Assembly: GCA_013398295.1 (NCBI GenBank)
Contig: VZSF01007020.1
Coordinates: 5,717 to 69,716, forward strand
Direction: 5' to 3'
DNA: 64,000 nt
Source: Chionis minor
Lineage: Eukaryota; Chordata; Aves; Charadriiformes; Chionididae
The notes beneath the pieces are model-generated. The model was not told where the DNA came from and ran no database searches. It saw only the letters and a list, made by a program, of their open reading frames with translations. The first letter of the stretch is position 1; every line of letters begins with the position of its first letter. A program made the translations under genes and the position numbers. Positions 25,801-37,626 of this stretch are shown one piece after another.

Positions 25801-28353
25801 CTCCCCGGCACCATCACCCCCACCCTGGCACCCACAGGGGCTCCGGGCGCGTGGGGATGCTCCCAACGCTGGGCTGAGACCAAGGCAGAAACTGGACTTC
25901 AAAGCACCCAGTAACCATCGGGAAAGCAGCGGAACGTGGGGAATTGCTGCTAAGGGCGAGGGACAGACCGAGATCCCAGGGCTGAAGCCACCAGTGCAGG
26001 AGGAAGGTCCCGGCGGGAAGCGGCGGCGGCTCACTCCCCTCCTGCCACCCGTAATCTTAATTGCTCTTCACTGGCTGTTTGCTAACACAAATTCATTTCC
26101 TCCTGGCCTGCACCAAGAGGGTTTATCGCTCTCAATCCCGTGTTATTTCAAGCTAACGCACGTATGGAAGGTCAAGGGCCTGGAGTGCTCCCTGCGATCC
26201 TAGAAAGAGTTTTGATGGAGGGAGCGGGGCAGGGAGCAGTGAGCAGAGGACCTGGGAGGCAGCAGGTCTCAGACACATCTTGCCCACTGCCTGCCAGCTC
26301 CTTTTTCCCCCAAAAGGTCAACAGGCTTGGCAGAAGGTGGGAATACCGGCCACATTTTCCATCCCAGCTCCCATCTGCTTTGCAGCCCCGACTCAGTGCC
26401 CACCCTTGCAGAGGTTCCCTTGATTCTGCACAGCTCACCGGTCAAACCGCACGTCCTGCTCTTTAGGAGATGCTCCAGGCAGGCTGGTTTTTGCAGCCGA
26501 GCTTCGGAGATGCTGTGGCGAGAGGCATCGGTGCAGAGCAGCATCCTCCGGCCACTGTTCCTGCAGCTGGCATGGTGGCACGGTGTCCCTGTGCCACCAA
26601 ACAGGAGCAAACAGCAGGAAACGTGACATTGGCACCCAACCGAGCTGCTGCATGGACTCCCCGGGATCCACCCCCCGCCCACTGAAACCCCCTGCAGAGG
26701 GGTACAAATAGCTGCCATCATGGGCAGAGGGGACCAGGCGCCAGCTCGTGCAGCTGCCGGGTGCTCCTGGTGCCCCGCTGCGACGCGGGGCCGAGCAAAC
26801 CTTCCTGTGTTCAGGACAGAGATCGGCCAAACTCCCCTCGGAGGGGACAAGGGCTTCCCAGCAGAGCTGCGATGCCAAAATTAACCAAGCACCGGGGAGT
26901 GCAGGAGAAATAACTTGCCGGGGCACCCGGAGAAGCCGACGTGCTGTTTTATTTGCGCAGTGACCCTGCGCAGATCGACCAGCGAACACCTCCAGATCCC
27001 TCAGACCACTAGGGTTGCTCCAGAGCCGAGACCAACCGAATCCCCTTCAATTCCTCCTCACCCCAGTCAAATACACCCATTTTCCCGAGCAGCCCCGGGG
27101 CCAAGCAGGGCCACTCCTCTTTATTACCCCCCCAGGCCACCTTTTTCCAGGCTTCCCCATCTCCCAGATGTTGCCATAAACCCTATTTACGGGGGACGCG
27201 TGTGTGCTCGAGGCAAACAGCCGCCGTTATTGCTGCTGGCACCCGCCTGCGGGGCCCACCCTGATAAAAGAGCCGGGGCTCCCGTCCATGGTCCGTGGCT
27301 GCTGCTCCATCCCTTCTGCAGGAGGCGGCTCCCGGCGTCCCCGTGCTGCGGTGGGGAGACCTGAGCAGGAGGGAAAAAGAAAAAAAAGAAGAAGAAAAGC
27401 AGCAGCAGGAGAGTTAATGGCACCGCGACGCAGACAGTGTCACCTGCGTTTGGGGGCAGCCCTTGAGAGTGCAAGAGGGGGCTGTGGGGGTGCCCAGCTC
27501 CATCCCAGGGTGAGGGGATGGGGGTCTGGGCTGCACTGGTGGCACGGAGGGTCCCAGAGCCACCCCTTGGCTGAGCGTGGAGGTGTGGGTGCTCACCTGG
27601 CCCCGTTCAAAGGCTCTTTCGCCCCCCGCAGCAGAAAGAGGTGCCAAGGTTTGGCTCTGGGGTGCCGCAGTCCAGTTCCATCGGTCCGACCACGCCAGGG
27701 AGGGACAAACTGGTGGGGGATGAAGACACGAGGGTGATGCTGGCACGACCCTGGCCTCCCAGCCAGACTTCCAGCCCCTGGACCACCAGCTCCCTACCCA
27801 AACACACCATCCTGCCTCTCCCCCTGCCCACAGCACCCCAGTTCCCCTCCCTCCCCGGGCACCCCCCCGGGACGGTTCTCCCGCGCCAGGCTGAGCGCTG
27901 CCAGTGCAAACCCCGGGTGACGCAGGCGGGGAGGTTGCAGGGTGCTCGGCCGGGCTGGGAGCAGCGGGATCCACCGGCATGTTTGCTGTTCCCTGCTCAA
28001 AGCCCTGCTCTTTTCTTTCTCCGGTCGCCTGAAACTCTCGCTTTTGTCTCTCGGGATTAAAAGCCTGGAAATGGCTGCGGGTCGCCCAGCGGTGCCAGGA
28101 AGAGAGGGCTGAGGGTGGCACGGGTGCGCCCAGCTCTGTGGCAGTGTGAGCCCTGCAAGAGGGAGGATGAGGAAAGGTCATGGCCACCCCCCGCACTGTC
28201 ACCAGCAATTTGGGGTGCAGAATTTGGTGCGTGGGGGTGGAACCCACGTGCGGGGACGGCTCCTGCTCCGGGCTCTCCATGCCCCCAGCCCCACAGCTGC
28301 TGCATCAGTGCCCAAATCCCAGCCAGGATGGGAGAAACCCCCCAAAAGGAGAC

Positions 28354-28441
28354 GTGGTTTAGTGGTGGACTTGGTAGAGTTGGGTCAACGGTTGAACAAG
28401 ATGATCTTAAAGGTCTTTTCCAACCTAAAGGATTCTATGAA
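28354..28441 (+). mobile_element. CR1 LINE 3'-tail fragment
   Basis: Reads GGTTTAGTGGTGGACTTGG, then GATGATCTTAAAGGTCTTTT, CCAACCTAAAGGATTCTATG, the characteristic 3' end of an avian CR1 subfamily on the + strand. Severely 5' truncated. Confidence 0.9.
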
Positions 28442-31400
28442 ATAACCCGCACAAGCGCCGTAACACCATTCCCTCGCCATCGCCCGTCCATCCCGCCGGC
28501 GTGGTTGGGCGGTGGGACCAGCACCCCCTCCCCGGGCCACGGGCTCGGGGCCGTTTGCTGGCGGCCGGTTCCCAGGCACACACAGGCAGCCAGGTGAGAC
28601 GGGCAGGGCCCCGTGCCAGCAGACGGGATGTTGTCTTTTCACACAGTGCCGGTGCAGGGCCGAGCGGCAGCGAAACCCTCGGCGGCTTTGTTTTCCCACA
28701 CTGGTTGCCATTAAGAAATGCAAATTCATTCTTCTCCTTCATCTGCTCTTTCTCCCCGCATGCAAAACGATCCCCGGGCAGAACGGCCCCACGGAGCGGC
28801 GGTCCCGGAGACCGTGGGAGCTGCTGGGGCAGGGAAACACCTCCCGGGTGGGAGCGGGCGGCACGAGAAGCTCCAACGGTCTCAAAGCCGAGGAGGGCCA
28901 GGGCAGCACGCAATGCCCCGGAGAGCAGGAGAGGCTCTTGGCTGCGGTTTTCCCTCAGGTCCTGCGCTCTCCATCCCAGGAGAGCCTGCAGAAGGCTTTG
29001 CCCCAGGAGGGAAATCCTTAAAAATAACCCTAAAATCCGTAACTCAGCCCCAAAGTAAGAGCGAGCAGGATGGAGAAGGGAAGGGAGGGGGGTCAGCGGG
29101 AACCAGAGCCACTCCGTTCCCATCATTCCTGGGATCAGAAAGCTCCAACCCCACTGAGCCAGGTTCGCAGCTCCCAGGGGAGCAGAGCGGGGAGGACTCC
29201 TCCATGTCCCCCACGGGCAGAGGGCAGGGACCCCACGAGGGACGAGGCTGCTCCATGCCCTGCAGCATTGCACGGAGCCACAGCTTGGGGACGAAGGCAC
29301 CGCGCTCCTCGGTCCCCCGGCGTCTTGCACTCCATGATGGAAAACAGAGGAAAAACCTGGGGGGCTGGAGGAAAACCGGGGATGAAGACGACAGGGAGCT
29401 GCTGCAGAGCGAGCTGTGACTCAGCAGTGAGTCACCCGGCTCCGAAGGAAACGTGTCATTCCCAGTAAGCATCGCCCCGGTCAGGCACCCCCATTCCAGG
29501 GGCTCAGCAGGGAGCCAGGACCTGGGGGTGTGAGTCGGGGCAGGACCCCAAATAAGGTCCCGTGCCTGGGGACAGGGAATCACAGCAGCGTGTCTTCCCT
29601 TCAGTCCCTCCCCAGGCACTGGGCTGGCCTTGACGCTTGGAAGAATTTGCTTTTCCCTGGCAAACACAAGCTCCTGAGGGCAGTTTATGGGCATCCTTGG
29701 TCTCATCAGCGTTCCCGACACCGCGAGAAGCCTCAGTTCCCAGAGCCTGGCGTGGGGAGAACGGAACTGTGACCGGCCCTGGGAGGTGGGCAGGGGAGAC
29801 GCAGAGCTCTCGGCCACCAGTACACGCCAAAGCCCCGGAGACGGGCAGCATTCCTCGGTGGCAACCCTGGTTTCGCAGGATGGGATATTAAAGCTGAAAG
29901 TGATTAATGCTCTGCAAGAGAGCAGGAGCCAGGCTCCAGCCCCGGAGCGGGATGTGACCTGAAACGGCTCCGCTTTCCCCTTGAAGGGCTGCCCCAGCCC
30001 CAAGCCCGGCTCTCCCCATCCCGGCGCTGGCTCGGGGCACCGGCAGAGCGAGGACGTCGCTTCTCTCCTCGGTGGTGGATTTTGAGGGCAGCAAAATGTT
30101 TGTTCTGTCAACACGTGCCTAATCCCCAACCAAAAGCTGATGAAAAAAGCTATGGGGGGGGAAGGATGGGAATAAGCTGCCCTTTGAAACAAAGCCTCGA
30201 CGGTGACAGAGCCACAGCCCCGAAGGGGGGAACAGCATCTCCGGGGCATGCGGCGCTGGTGCAGCTGGGAACACGAAGGGAACAGGTTCCCCCCACCAGC
30301 ACCCTGCTCCCTGCAGCCCCAGCACCCTGCAGGGGGCTGGGGAGGGGGAAAACAGCTCTCCGGCTCCAGCCTGGCCCCAGCTCAAACCATCGCAGCTCCT
30401 TGAACACGAGCAGGACCGCGAGCACCGCGGAGGAGGTGCAAGAACCCCGTCCTTGCTCTGGAGCAGCACATCAAGGCTCCTCTCATGCTTTAAGCGAACC
30501 AAAGGCAGCGGGTTTGCACCGTCCGTGCAGCAAACCTCCCCTCCGCCCAGCCTGGGACGTCCCTGTCCCGTGTCCCTGCTGACCCGGCAACTGGGCTGTG
30601 ACAGCATGAGCCATCCCGAGCGGGCTCACCTGGGGCTTGGCATTTTCAGATGACCTGTAAAACCTTTTTTCCTGGCGGGATGAAACAAAACTTTGTCAGG
30701 GTGAGGCTCGTTTCCACGTTGGTTGGGGCTGCAGGCTGAGCAAGCAATGCTTCCCCTCGCTCTCCACCCCAGGGCAGCTCCTCCAGCCCAGTCTGGCCAC
30801 TGGCTGTGGCCAGCACTGGCCACAAGGTCCAGCCCCAGCAGGGATCTGCTCCTGGCATTTGTCGGCATCAGCCCTGCACCCTTCACCCGCAAAAAAAAAA
30901 AAAAGTGCATTTAGCAGTTTCCATTTGTTTGCTCTTTAAATAATTGTTTCCTTATCGCTATTTATTTAGATCTCTTTAAAATTCTGACAAACCTGCTTCT
31001 CAGGCACTGTCACCCATTTCCTCCCAGCCTGCTGCCCGCGGGCAAGGCAGAGGGGCCAGGCAGCACAGCCAGTGCCGGGAGGAAGGTCCCTGCTCCGGGG
31101 CAGACGTGCGGAGCACCGAGCCCCCGCTTACCCTCTCCTTTCCCAGACAGACAAACCGGGATGCTCCGAAGCCGCAGCTTGGGGAGCTCATCCTCCTCTC
31201 CCATCCCACCACGGTCCACGGCGGCAGAGGCAGATGCTTTGGGGCTGCTGCTCAGGGGGAGCAGCGGGGGGACACCGGGGACGGGGTCAGGAAGGAAGAG
31301 GACATTACGCATCCACTGCCCACCCCGGAGAGGTCTCGGAGTCGCTGCGGCAGGGGACCAGAGGGAGCAAGGACGAGCCCAGCGCTGCCCAAGCCCTTTC

Positions 31401-32874
31401 CCTGCCCACCTCCGCTTGCTGCCTGCGGTGCCCCGGGGCGGGTGAAGCGATGGGCGCTCACCCAGGTCGCTGCCCAGGTAGCCCAAAAGGCAACGCCAGC
31501 AGCTGGCCACGATTGCCCAACACTCCTCTGTGCAAAGTCCAGCCGAGCACCGCTCTCGGGTATTAACAGCACCAATTAGAGCAGCACCCAGAGCCGCTGG
31601 AGGCAAAGGCGGGACGGGTTCAAGCATCCCACAAGCACGGACACAAGCACAAGGGGACGTCCCTGCGGCCTCGCTGGGGACAGAGACCCTCTCCGCTGCC
31701 CACCTCTGGAGTGTCGGTCCACAGGCACCTCTCACCGTCACCCACCAGAGAGATTCACCATCCCACCAGGCTCGGCTGGGTGCGAGGGGCTCGTCCCCAG
31801 AGTCACCTCCTGGGGTGCCGTCCAAGGCCACCCTGAGGTTTTGGGCTTCGCTTACGGTGGGTTGACGTCATGCCCAGCCTGCAGCTGTCAGAATTAATTG
31901 AGGAAACCCAGCCACGGTAAACAACGAGGAGGGAAAGCGGGGCGAGATTAGATAACGAGGAATGCGAGGTTCTCGCTGTGTTTTCCCCCTGGATGGCAAG
32001 CCTTGCCCGCTTGCTCAGGAACAGACCCTGCCCAGCCCGGGCTGCTCCTCACCAACCCCACCGGAGAGGCCGGAATTTCCTCTCCCACGGGACAGCTTTG
32101 CTAAAAAAGGGTCTGGCGCGCCCCAGACCCGAGGTTGGAGTGTCCTTTCCCTCCCGCAGGGCCACGCGTCGCCCCGGGACGGGCAGCCAGAGCGGAGCAG
32201 GGTCCCCACTCCCCATCGCTGCCGGAGGAGACACCGGGGTAGGTGGGAGCATCCGCTGCGAGGGGGCACAGGGGGTCAGGACCTGCTGCGTCAGGACCCA
32301 TGGCAGTGTCCCAGCCAGCAGAATCACTGTCCCCACCGCCCCATAACAGACACAGGGTTGCAAAGGGGAAATTCTGAGCCCTTCCCAGCAGGCGGCATCC
32401 GAGTGTCCCTATCGGAGCAACCCTTGGCTCCAGGTTGCATTACCCGGACCCCCTCTGCTCCCCAGCAGCACGTCACCCTCCAAACTCGGACACAAAATGG
32501 ACCCACTGGCGATCAGACACCGTCCTCGTCCCCAGGACATCTCTGCCTTCAGGGCATCTCACCCCCATGGAGATCCTGCCCAGCTCAGCAGCATCGCCCC
32601 CAGCCCTGCGGTGGCAGTGACAGGGCCAGGTGACAATGCCACCCCCCTGCCTGGTGGCACCAGCATGGACCACACAACCCACACAACCAAAAACATGCAA
32701 CCCCCCTCCCCAGCCCGGCACCCCGCTCCGTGCAGGACGGCGGCCCCTCCAGAGGTGCGTGGCGACCCAGCTCACACCTGGCTGGCCACTGTCCCCAGCA
32801 GGTCCCCGGGAAAAGCCTGGAAAAGCCACATCCAGCAGCTCTGGAGGCTTTTGTAAACGAGGAAAAACCCTCAG

Positions 32875-32887
32875 CTCCCTCTGCTGG
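32875..32887 (-). promoter_or_regulatory. CTCF-like core motif
   Basis: CTCCCTCTGCTGG on the + strand is CCAGCAGAGGGAG on the - strand. It matches the CTCF core (CCASYAGRKGGCR) at 12 of 13 positions. Motif evidence only. Confidence 0.3.
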
Positions 32888-33084
32888 CACCTGCTTCAGG
32901 CCAGGCCTTTCCCCAGCAAATCCTGGTTATAAATAACATTTCCAAGCTCCTTCCCGCAGCTCTCCCTGCCTGCTCAGCCCAAAGCCGGGGAGATGCTCCC
33001 CAGCTCCTGCCACGTGCCGCAGCCGAGCACAAGCAGCCTCTTAAGCAGAAGGACACACAGCCCGTCCGTCCCGCCTGCTCCGGG

Positions 33085-33120
33085 CGCTTATTCCTGTCTT
33101 ACAGGTGAGGAAAAGCGCCC
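33085..33120. mobile_element. possible MIR-type SINE remnant
   Basis: TTATTCCTGTCTTACAGGTG, then AGGAAAAGCGCC, resembles the MIR segment that reads TTATCCCCATTTTACAGATG then AGGAAACTGAG. It is short and diverged and lies directly before a CR1 copy. Confidence 0.3.
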
Positions 33121-33164
33121 AGCGAGGGTCAGTTGAGGGAGGGGATTCTGCCCCTCTGCTCCGC

Positions 33165-33684
33165 CCAGGGGAGACCCCACCTGGAATCCTGGGTCCAGCT
33201 CCGGGGCCACCAACAGCAGAAGGACACGGAGCTGCTGGAGTGGGGCCGGAGGAGGCCACGGAGATGCTGGGAGGGCTGGAGCCCCTCTGCTGGGAGGACA
33301 GGCTGGGAGAGCTGGGGGGGGTCAGCCTGGAGAAGAGAAGGCTCCGTAGAAACCTTAGAGCCCCTTCTGGTATCTGAAAGGGGCTCCAGGAAAGCCGGGG
33401 AGGGACTCAGGATCAGGGAGTGGAGCCATAGGGTGAGGGGTGACAGTTTTGAACTGGAAGCGGGGAGATTGAGATGAGATATTGGGCAGAAATTCCTGGC
33501 TGTGAGGGTGGGGAGCCCCTGGCCGGGGTTGCCCAGAGCAGCTGTGGCTGCCCCATCCCTGGAGGTTCAAGGCCAGGTTGGACGGGGCTTGGAGCAGCCT
33601 GGTCTGGTGGGAGGTGTCCCTGCCCAGGGCAGGGGGTGGCACTGGGTGATCTTTAAGGTCCCTCCCAACCCAAACCATTCTATG
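33165..33684 (+). mobile_element. CR1 LINE 3' end, about 520 bp
   Basis: The sequence follows the end of CR1 ORF2 and its 3' UTR: CACCTGGAATCCTGGGTCCA, then GGCTGCCCCATCCCTGGAGG, then GTGTCCCTGCCC, GATCTTTAAGGTCC, and CCAAACCATTCTATGA at the terminus. It is 5' truncated and on the + strand. Small insertions and deletions break the frame. It is the longest mobile element in the window. Confidence 0.93.
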
Positions 33685-33790
33685 ACCTGGGGCTGCAGGG
33701 ATGACCCACAGCCCTGGGGGAGCAAAGACAAAACGCCCACAAGCTCTTTCTGGTATTAAATGAGTCCTGTGAGACAGTGAAGGATCCCAG

Positions 33791-33858
33791 GGCCAGAGAG
33801 CTGGATGGGGAGTCAGGATCTCCCTCCTCAGCCTCTCTCACCTATAAAACACAGTGAG
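33791..33858. mobile_element. possible MIR-type SINE remnant with internal deletion
   Basis: AGAGCTGGATGGGGAGTCAG, then CCTCAGCCTCTCTCACCTAT, resembles ancient amniote MIR-type SINEs (GGAGTCAGGACTCCTGGG and CCTCAGTTTCCTCATCTGTA) with the middle missing. Confidence 0.4.
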
Positions 33859-36800
33859 CGCTGACCTCGCCGGGAGCAAACCTGGGTACGGAGCAGCCCA
33901 ACCTCCCGGCCAGCCATCTTCCACCAGCTGCGGGGTAAAGCACCCCCACGGCCATCTCCATCCCACCGGCGACACACGTCATCGCCTGCGCCTTCGCAGG
34001 GCGGAGGGGAAGAGCTCGGGGACGATGCTCAGCCCCGACCCTCCCTGCTCGACCCACGGCAGCAGCTGGGAAGCAGGAGCCGTGTTTTTAAGTCAATAAA
34101 GGGAGATTGCTATGGAGACACCGCAGCCGCCAGCGCCAGGGGCTCTGCAAGACAATCCTCTACAGCCATCCCCACCCACGCACCTGCTCTCCTCTCAGCC
34201 GGCCAAATTCGGGGTTTGCGTGGAGTTTATGGATGCTTTAACAGGGTTTTTTAACAGCCGCCTGCAAGAGATGGGTGGCCCTGCAGAGTTTTACCGCGCC
34301 TCCCGAGGCGTGTCAGCGTCACTCGCTCATTCCTGCAGGCAGGCAGCTCTCCCAGGAACCGGCACGTGGAGTCGGCCAAGCAAGCTGGTGCAGGGCTGAG
34401 CCCTGCCAGCAAGCGGGAAAGCTCTCGAGAAGGTTTTTATCCTTGTTTGTAGAGATCCTTAATGAATTCCCATGAACAGCCGATCTACCGCAGCCCCGGA
34501 GATGAAGAGTTGGCACTCGACTGCCGGAAAAATACACCACTTGGTGAAGGAGAATAATGCCGTCCTCTCTCCAGCCTCAGGCTTGTTCAAACACTCTCAG
34601 CTCGAACGGCAGCACATCCCCGCTGGGAGAAGAGCCCAAACAGCCCATGGGAGCCTCTGGGAAACTGGTCACGCAACTGGGTTTATGCAGAAGGTGTTCA
34701 CGCAGCCCTGACCGGCCGGAGCCAGGACTGCCACCTCCTGGAATCTTGGGAAGTGTAAAAGCCAAGCAGCGAGCTTCTCCTCTGGCCAGAGGATACCCCA
34801 TCCAGGTCAACCCCTCCACCCAGGGCCCAGCATCACCCTTTTCCCAACACCGTCACCGCGGCAGAAGATGGAGCCATGACTTCCACGGTGTCACCGACTC
34901 GCAGCGCCGCCGAGCTGCCCCACCGGTTCCTCCATTCATAAATAGGTGAAAAAAATGTATTTTTTCCACCCCACCACTTAATCCCTTTAAGTTATTGTGG
35001 AGGTGTCGCTTCTGCAGGGAAGATATAATCAAAGTAAGGACAGACTGGGAGCACGACAGCTCTCAGGCCAGCGCTGCAGAGCGGAGCCCGTAGCCTTCCA
35101 CGGGGCAAACAAGGCTGGTCCTTACCTGCGCGTGCCAGCTGCTCCCTCGCCCGGTCTCCACCGCGTGCTTTTACTACTCAGCTGTTGTATGAATGGCGTA
35201 GGAAACGCTCCAGATTAGATTTCCTTAAATAATTTGCTTTAACCAGGTATTTTCCCCACTAACACACAAGCAGAGCACACCAACGACAGACCACAGGCTA
35301 CAGAAAACTTCCAGAGAAAGCCAACGCTCAAAGTTATTCCTGACCCCGCGCAGATCCCGTACCCCTTTCCCCACGGAATCCCTCGCACCATCCCCTCTGC
35401 CAGCACAGCCTCATTTCCCCCTCAGCACATTGCTATTTCCCTGCGCACCCCTGAAGGATTTGCGGAGAAGGAAGAGGCGAAGCGAGCACAAATCCCTCCC
35501 TGAGCGCCTTGCCGTGCACTGCGGGCTGCGTGCCATGGGATTCAGCGGACAGAGCAGGCAGGAGGGGAAAAAAAATGATTAAAAAAATAAAAATCACAGC
35601 CCCCTGCTTTTCCCCCTTGCCACAGTCCCAGGCAGGCTGCCTGCTGGAGCCCCCGTCTGCAGGCAGAGGACAGGCAGTGACGCTGTGGAGGTTTTGGAGC
35701 ACATTCCACGCTTCGGGCTCGGCCGGGCACTTTCTGACCAGAACTATCGGCAAAGAGCAGCGAGGACACATGCAGCAGGGCCCGGGGGACAGTGCCCTTC
35801 GGTGCTGAGCACGCCCTCCCCACTGCAACTGATCACACGTAACAGCAGAGAGCATCCTCCTGCCTACCGCAGCATCGCCTCAGGGAGCAGGGGAAAAAAA
35901 AAAAGCAGCTGAAAAATTGATTAATTTTTATACCTTTTAATGGGCAACGATCTGGTTCCCCTAAAAAAGATAAGAAGGAAGGAGAAAAAGCAAACCCGAG
36001 CAGCTCGTTGGTGATTGTGGCGGCCGTTTGACTTGGCCTCCTGCCTCATCACCCCGCATCGCGCCCAGCCTCGGCGCGGGGACCCCGGTGGCAGGATGAG
36101 CTCCGCTGCCACAGCACCTGGAGTTATTTGCCTGCTCGGGAGACGGCGTTACGAGGTGCGATGGTATTGTCCCGCGCTGGCAAACTTTGATGGGTTGCAA
36201 CCCTAAAGACAAACAGATTCTTTCAAGCAAATAAGTAGTAAATGAAAAGTTGGGCCGAGAGAAGGGGAGGCAACCCCAACCTACCCAAACAGAGCGGTCT
36301 TAACAGACACCAAGAGCTCAAGGGGCGCGTTCTTTGCAAGGCACAAAATAAATACCCGTAGGCAGAGGCAGCAGGATGTCTCTTCCCAGTAAGGTTTCTT
36401 CGGTCAAGCTTGAACGGCGCATGAAAGCTCCAGGCGTTCATTGAAATGTCAAAAAGCAAACCCAGCGCACACGTATGGAGGCTTCACGCAGGGATTAGCA
36501 CCAGAGTCCCAGGTAAGCAAGAGAACAGCTTCAGCAAAGCTGCTCCACCGTACAGTTTATACGGGCCAAGTGCCCCCAGGCCTCACCTGGGGAACAGAAC
36601 CAGCCCCAGACGACCATGCAAGCGCCCACCAAAGCGGAGACCTTCCCGCGCCCCCACCCTGATGTATGGCAGCACCGCGTACTCCCTTAGGGACAGCAAG
36701 GAAAGAAAAAACCCCAAAGCTTCCTTCATTGGAGACTCCTCGCCTGCCTCGCCAAAAGACTTGTGAAATGGCACCTCTGATCTGAGGCGTCGACGCATCC

Positions 36801-37595
36801 TGGGACGCAAATAACCCATGGAAGGGGCATTCCAGGACTCGGCTGTGGCCACGGCCTTGCTTGGTGTTGCTGACCCCCACTGGAAGATGGCTAAATGCAG
36901 GTTTCCACTCCTCCTCCTCCTCTTCCCGTCTGCGCCTCCTGCTTCACTCCCGGTGGCAGCTGGAAGGTGGCAGCTGGAAGATGCTGGCAGCGCGGTGCCG
37001 AGCCGGTGCCCACCTCCATCCCCGCCGTCCCCCAGCAGCACGGTGCCGAGTCCCCGCCAGTGTCAGCATGCGCCGGCCGAGGATGGGAGCAGGCAGGAGG
37101 GACCGCAATACCGGGGAGACGTTACCCGAGCTTGTGTGGAGGGACACCCACCGCCAACAGGGCGAGCAGGTACAACCACAGGCAGTAACGCTCCGCACCG
37201 GCCCCACGCACCTGGAGGGGCTCCGGTGGGAATCCTCCTCCCCAAACAGAGCCTGCGGAGAGCCCCCTCCCCTCTTCCCAGGCTCTCCTCCCCCACCACC
37301 CTTCCCAAAAACCTCTCACCCTCGTACCCATCCGTCTGCACTGCGAAGGTTGTCCGATAAACTCAATACGCATCAAATTCGGTTTGATTTTGAAGTGATT
37401 TGGGGCAAAGCCAGGGCTGGAACGGGGTTTAAGGATACCGTGCCTCGGTGTCTGGAAACACCCTGGCGACAGAAGCAAGCTGGGCACCTTCAACTACAAG
37501 ACAACAGATTCAAAAGTCTTTGCAGCTTCAATAAAACTCTCAACAGCTACAGAACATTTTTTTTTTCTGTGTTAATTTAATCATACAAATATTCA

Positions 37596-37626
37596 TTTAT
37601 ACATTAAGGAAAAAGCTTCCTTTATT
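37596..37626 (-). terminator. ILRUN: ILRUN poly(A) signals
   Basis: TTTATT at 37621-37626 is AATAAA on the - strand. A second TATAAA variant lies at 37601-37596. Beyond it the - strand reads a U/GU-rich stretch (TGTTCTGTAGCTGTTGAGAG) that fits a downstream element. The site is about 4 kb after the ILRUN stop codon. Confidence 0.6.

Larger units (their letters stand above)
21269..37590. other. SPDEF-ILRUN intergenic region, GC-rich, no gene recognised
   Basis: About 16 kb with no exon matching a known family on either strand. The long open frames are compositional. In human the same SPDEF-ILRUN interval is also gene-free. It holds CR1 tails, MIR-like remnants, a 24-bp minisatellite and several AT-rich islets (24440-24500, 25140-25330, 30890-31000, 34980-35040) that stand out from the GC-rich background and may be regulatory. 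Confidence 0.55.

Noticed and set aside
29044..30249. 401-codon open frame on the - strand in intergenic DNA
   Set aside because: The protein is a compositional mix of Pro, Ser, Arg and Cys without a domain, the region is GC-rich, and there is no splice or promoter context supporting it.
34092..34100. AATAAA on the + strand as the end of an unknown gene
   Set aside because: No + strand exon or splice pattern precedes it. A single hexamer is expected by chance.
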